From positions 1 to 5,952 of the forward strand of contig JAAZBY010000659.1 of the NCBI GenBank assembly GCA_012513595.1: a stretch of 5,952 nt of DNA, given 5' to 3'. The stretch is from Chloroflexota bacterium (lineage in GTDB: Bacteria; Chloroflexota; Anaerolineae; UBA1429). Positions within the stretch are counted from its first letter, which is position 1, and each line of letters opens with the position of its first letter. A program made the position numbers and the translations under genes. Under the pieces are notes generated by a model. The model saw only the letters and a program-made list of their open reading frames with translations, did not search any database and had not been told where the DNA came from. Of the stretch, positions 5,085-5,952 are shown piece by piece.

Positions 5085-5952
5085 CTATACAGGCTTGACT
5101 GCATGAAGCTCGATGTACCCACGCGTACCGATGGGCTCGAGCTGGATGCGGGGGTTTTCCTGATCCCACATGTATCCGATGACCGAGGGGTTGTACTTCT
5201 TGAGGGCCGCCCACATCTCTTCGATGGCCCGGCCATAGTCTTCTTCTGCGAAAGGCTCCCCCTGGAACATCAGATACTTGGCTGCGGGCAGTTCGATGGT
5301 GTCAAAGCCAGCGGGGATGATACCGTCATAGTCCACGGGTACTTCCACGCCCTGTACGTACTCGCTTGTTCCGGGTCTGCGGTAATGCTCTGGCAGCCAC
5401 ATGCAGACCGGCTCCCCGCTGATGGACTTTATGCTAGTCAGCAAACCCCACACATCACAGCCGACTTCTTCGCAATACTTGAAATAGTCCGCTGCCGTGA
5501 CTCCGCGCTTGATGACGACCTTGCGAGCAGGTTTTTCGATCACCTGCACGAATATACTCTTGACCTTCTCCATTGGTTCATTTCCCCTTTCCAGGTAGCG
5601 AGCCCTGACGCCATAGGGAGTAAACAACCGGAGCGGAACTGGATCTGAGGCATACTGTTTCGGATTGCAGCCAAACTCCCGCGCAAAAGCTCGTTGGTAG
5701 CCGTCTACGCTGCCGAATCCCATATCCAGTGCCACATCGATAACGCGACAGTTGTCGTCCCGCAAGCGGAGTGCCGACTTGCTGAGCCGCAGCCTACGGA
5801 TGTAATCGGCTGGTGTAAGACTAGTCCACTGAATGAAAAGTCGCCTTGCATACCAAGGAGAGAATAAAGACACTCTTGCCAGATCTGCAATGGTGATCTC
5901 TTCACAGATGTGCGCCGCGATGTGATCCTGCATGCGCTGCACAGCCAGTATC
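5085..5952 (-). CDS. AraC-family regulator with GyrI-like effector-binding domain (5' end outside window)
   Basis: This is a cytoplasmic transcription regulator. Numbered from the GTG at 5942, the AraC-type DNA-binding domain spans about residues 1-97. The first helix-turn-helix is near ITIADLARVSLFSPWYARRL and the second near RVIDVALDMGFGSVDGYQRAF, ending GCNPKQY. A GyrI/SbmC/Rob-type ligand domain follows from about 124 (EKVKSIFVQVIEKPARKVV) to the end, with YVQGVEVPVDYDG, LPAAKYLMFQGEPF and PRIQLEPIGTRGYIEL. Such domains bind small hydrophobic or cationic molecules. The frame stays open to the window edge and the extra codons read ILAVQRMQ. Relatives usually carry a few more residues before this, so the true start probably lies outside. 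Codons are much less GC-biased than in the neighbours (one line of 60 bases counted at 45%, another at 55%), and the wording resembles Bacillota proteins, which suggests acquisition by transfer. Its target genes are not apparent. Confidence 0.9.
   Translation of the reverse strand, partial: ILAVQRMQDHIAAHICEEITIADLARVSLFSPWYARRLFIQWTSLTPADYIRRLRLSKSALRLRDDNCRVIDVALDMGFGSVDGYQRAFAREFGCNPKQYASDPVPLRLFTPYGVRARYLERGNEPMEKVKSIFVQVIEKPARKVVIKRGVTAADYFKYCEEVGCDVWGLLTSIKSISGEPVCMWLPEHYRRPGTSEYVQGVEVPVDYDGIIPAGFDTIELPAAKYLMFQGEPFAEEDYGRAIEEMWAALKKYNPSVIGYMWDQENPRIQLEPIGTRGYIELHAVKPV

Noticed and set aside
5073..5094. Two copies of ATACAGGC and the palindrome ACAGGCCTGT around the AraC-like gene's stop
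   Set aside because: They are short and partly coding, with only two copies. No array or element boundary is evident, so chance is sufficient.
5103..5648. Plus-strand open frame of 181 codons
   Set aside because: It is antisense to the effector domain of the AraC-like regulator, which is clearly the real coding strand.
1..5952. tRNA, rRNA, CRISPR array or intact insertion sequence
   Set aside because: I saw no T-loop consensus, no spaced identical repeats and no transposase-like peptide on either strand by eye.

Overview
The window comes from a GC-rich bacterium. One line of the pnp gene that I counted by hand is about 73% GC. Every gene I can support lies on the minus strand. rpsO followed by pnp is a widespread bacterial order. 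The style of the accessory genes (a large nucleotidyltransferase-like protein, a YqeK-like HD protein, a Nudix protein) would fit Chloroflexota, Armatimonadota or a high-GC Bacillota. I cannot fix the phylum from sequence alone.

Layout in minus-strand reading order, from high to low coordinates. (1) 5952-5085: an AraC-type regulator with a GyrI-like effector domain, its 5' end cut by the window edge and its base composition clearly less GC-rich than the rest. A perfect 13-bp hairpin at 4992-5030 lies just past its stop. (2) 5084-4747: about 340 bases with no credible gene. (3) About 4746-4008: a broken gene. Coding-quality peptide runs through three reading frames and past an in-frame TGA. 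One frame change falls on a run of eight G. The middle resembles the helical C-terminal part of a nucleotidyltransferase-like family, and no N-terminal catalytic domain is present. (4) 3935-1732: a tight three-gene operon of a nucleotidyltransferase-fold protein, a YqeK-like HD phosphohydrolase and a Nudix hydrolase, with gaps of 13 and 25 bases. (5) A strong sigma-70-type promoter at 1646-1674 drives rpsO (1603-1334), followed by a well-formed intrinsic terminator. (6) A pnp leader containing a GC-rich hairpin leads into pnp (1086-1), of which the first 362 residues are present.

The rpsO-pnp part is core translation and RNA-decay machinery, with an arrangement that recalls the enterobacterial locus (terminator between the genes, structured pnp leader). 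The three-gene operon joins a putative nucleotidyl-transferring enzyme to two putative nucleotide-cleaving enzymes, which suggests small-molecule nucleotide modification and turnover, but the substrates are not readable from sequence. The AraC-like gene looks like a recent arrival. I found no CRISPR array, tRNA, rRNA or intact mobile element. I did not find a convincing undescribed system. The NTase-HD-Nudix operon and the frame-broken gene upstream of it are the parts most worth a second look.
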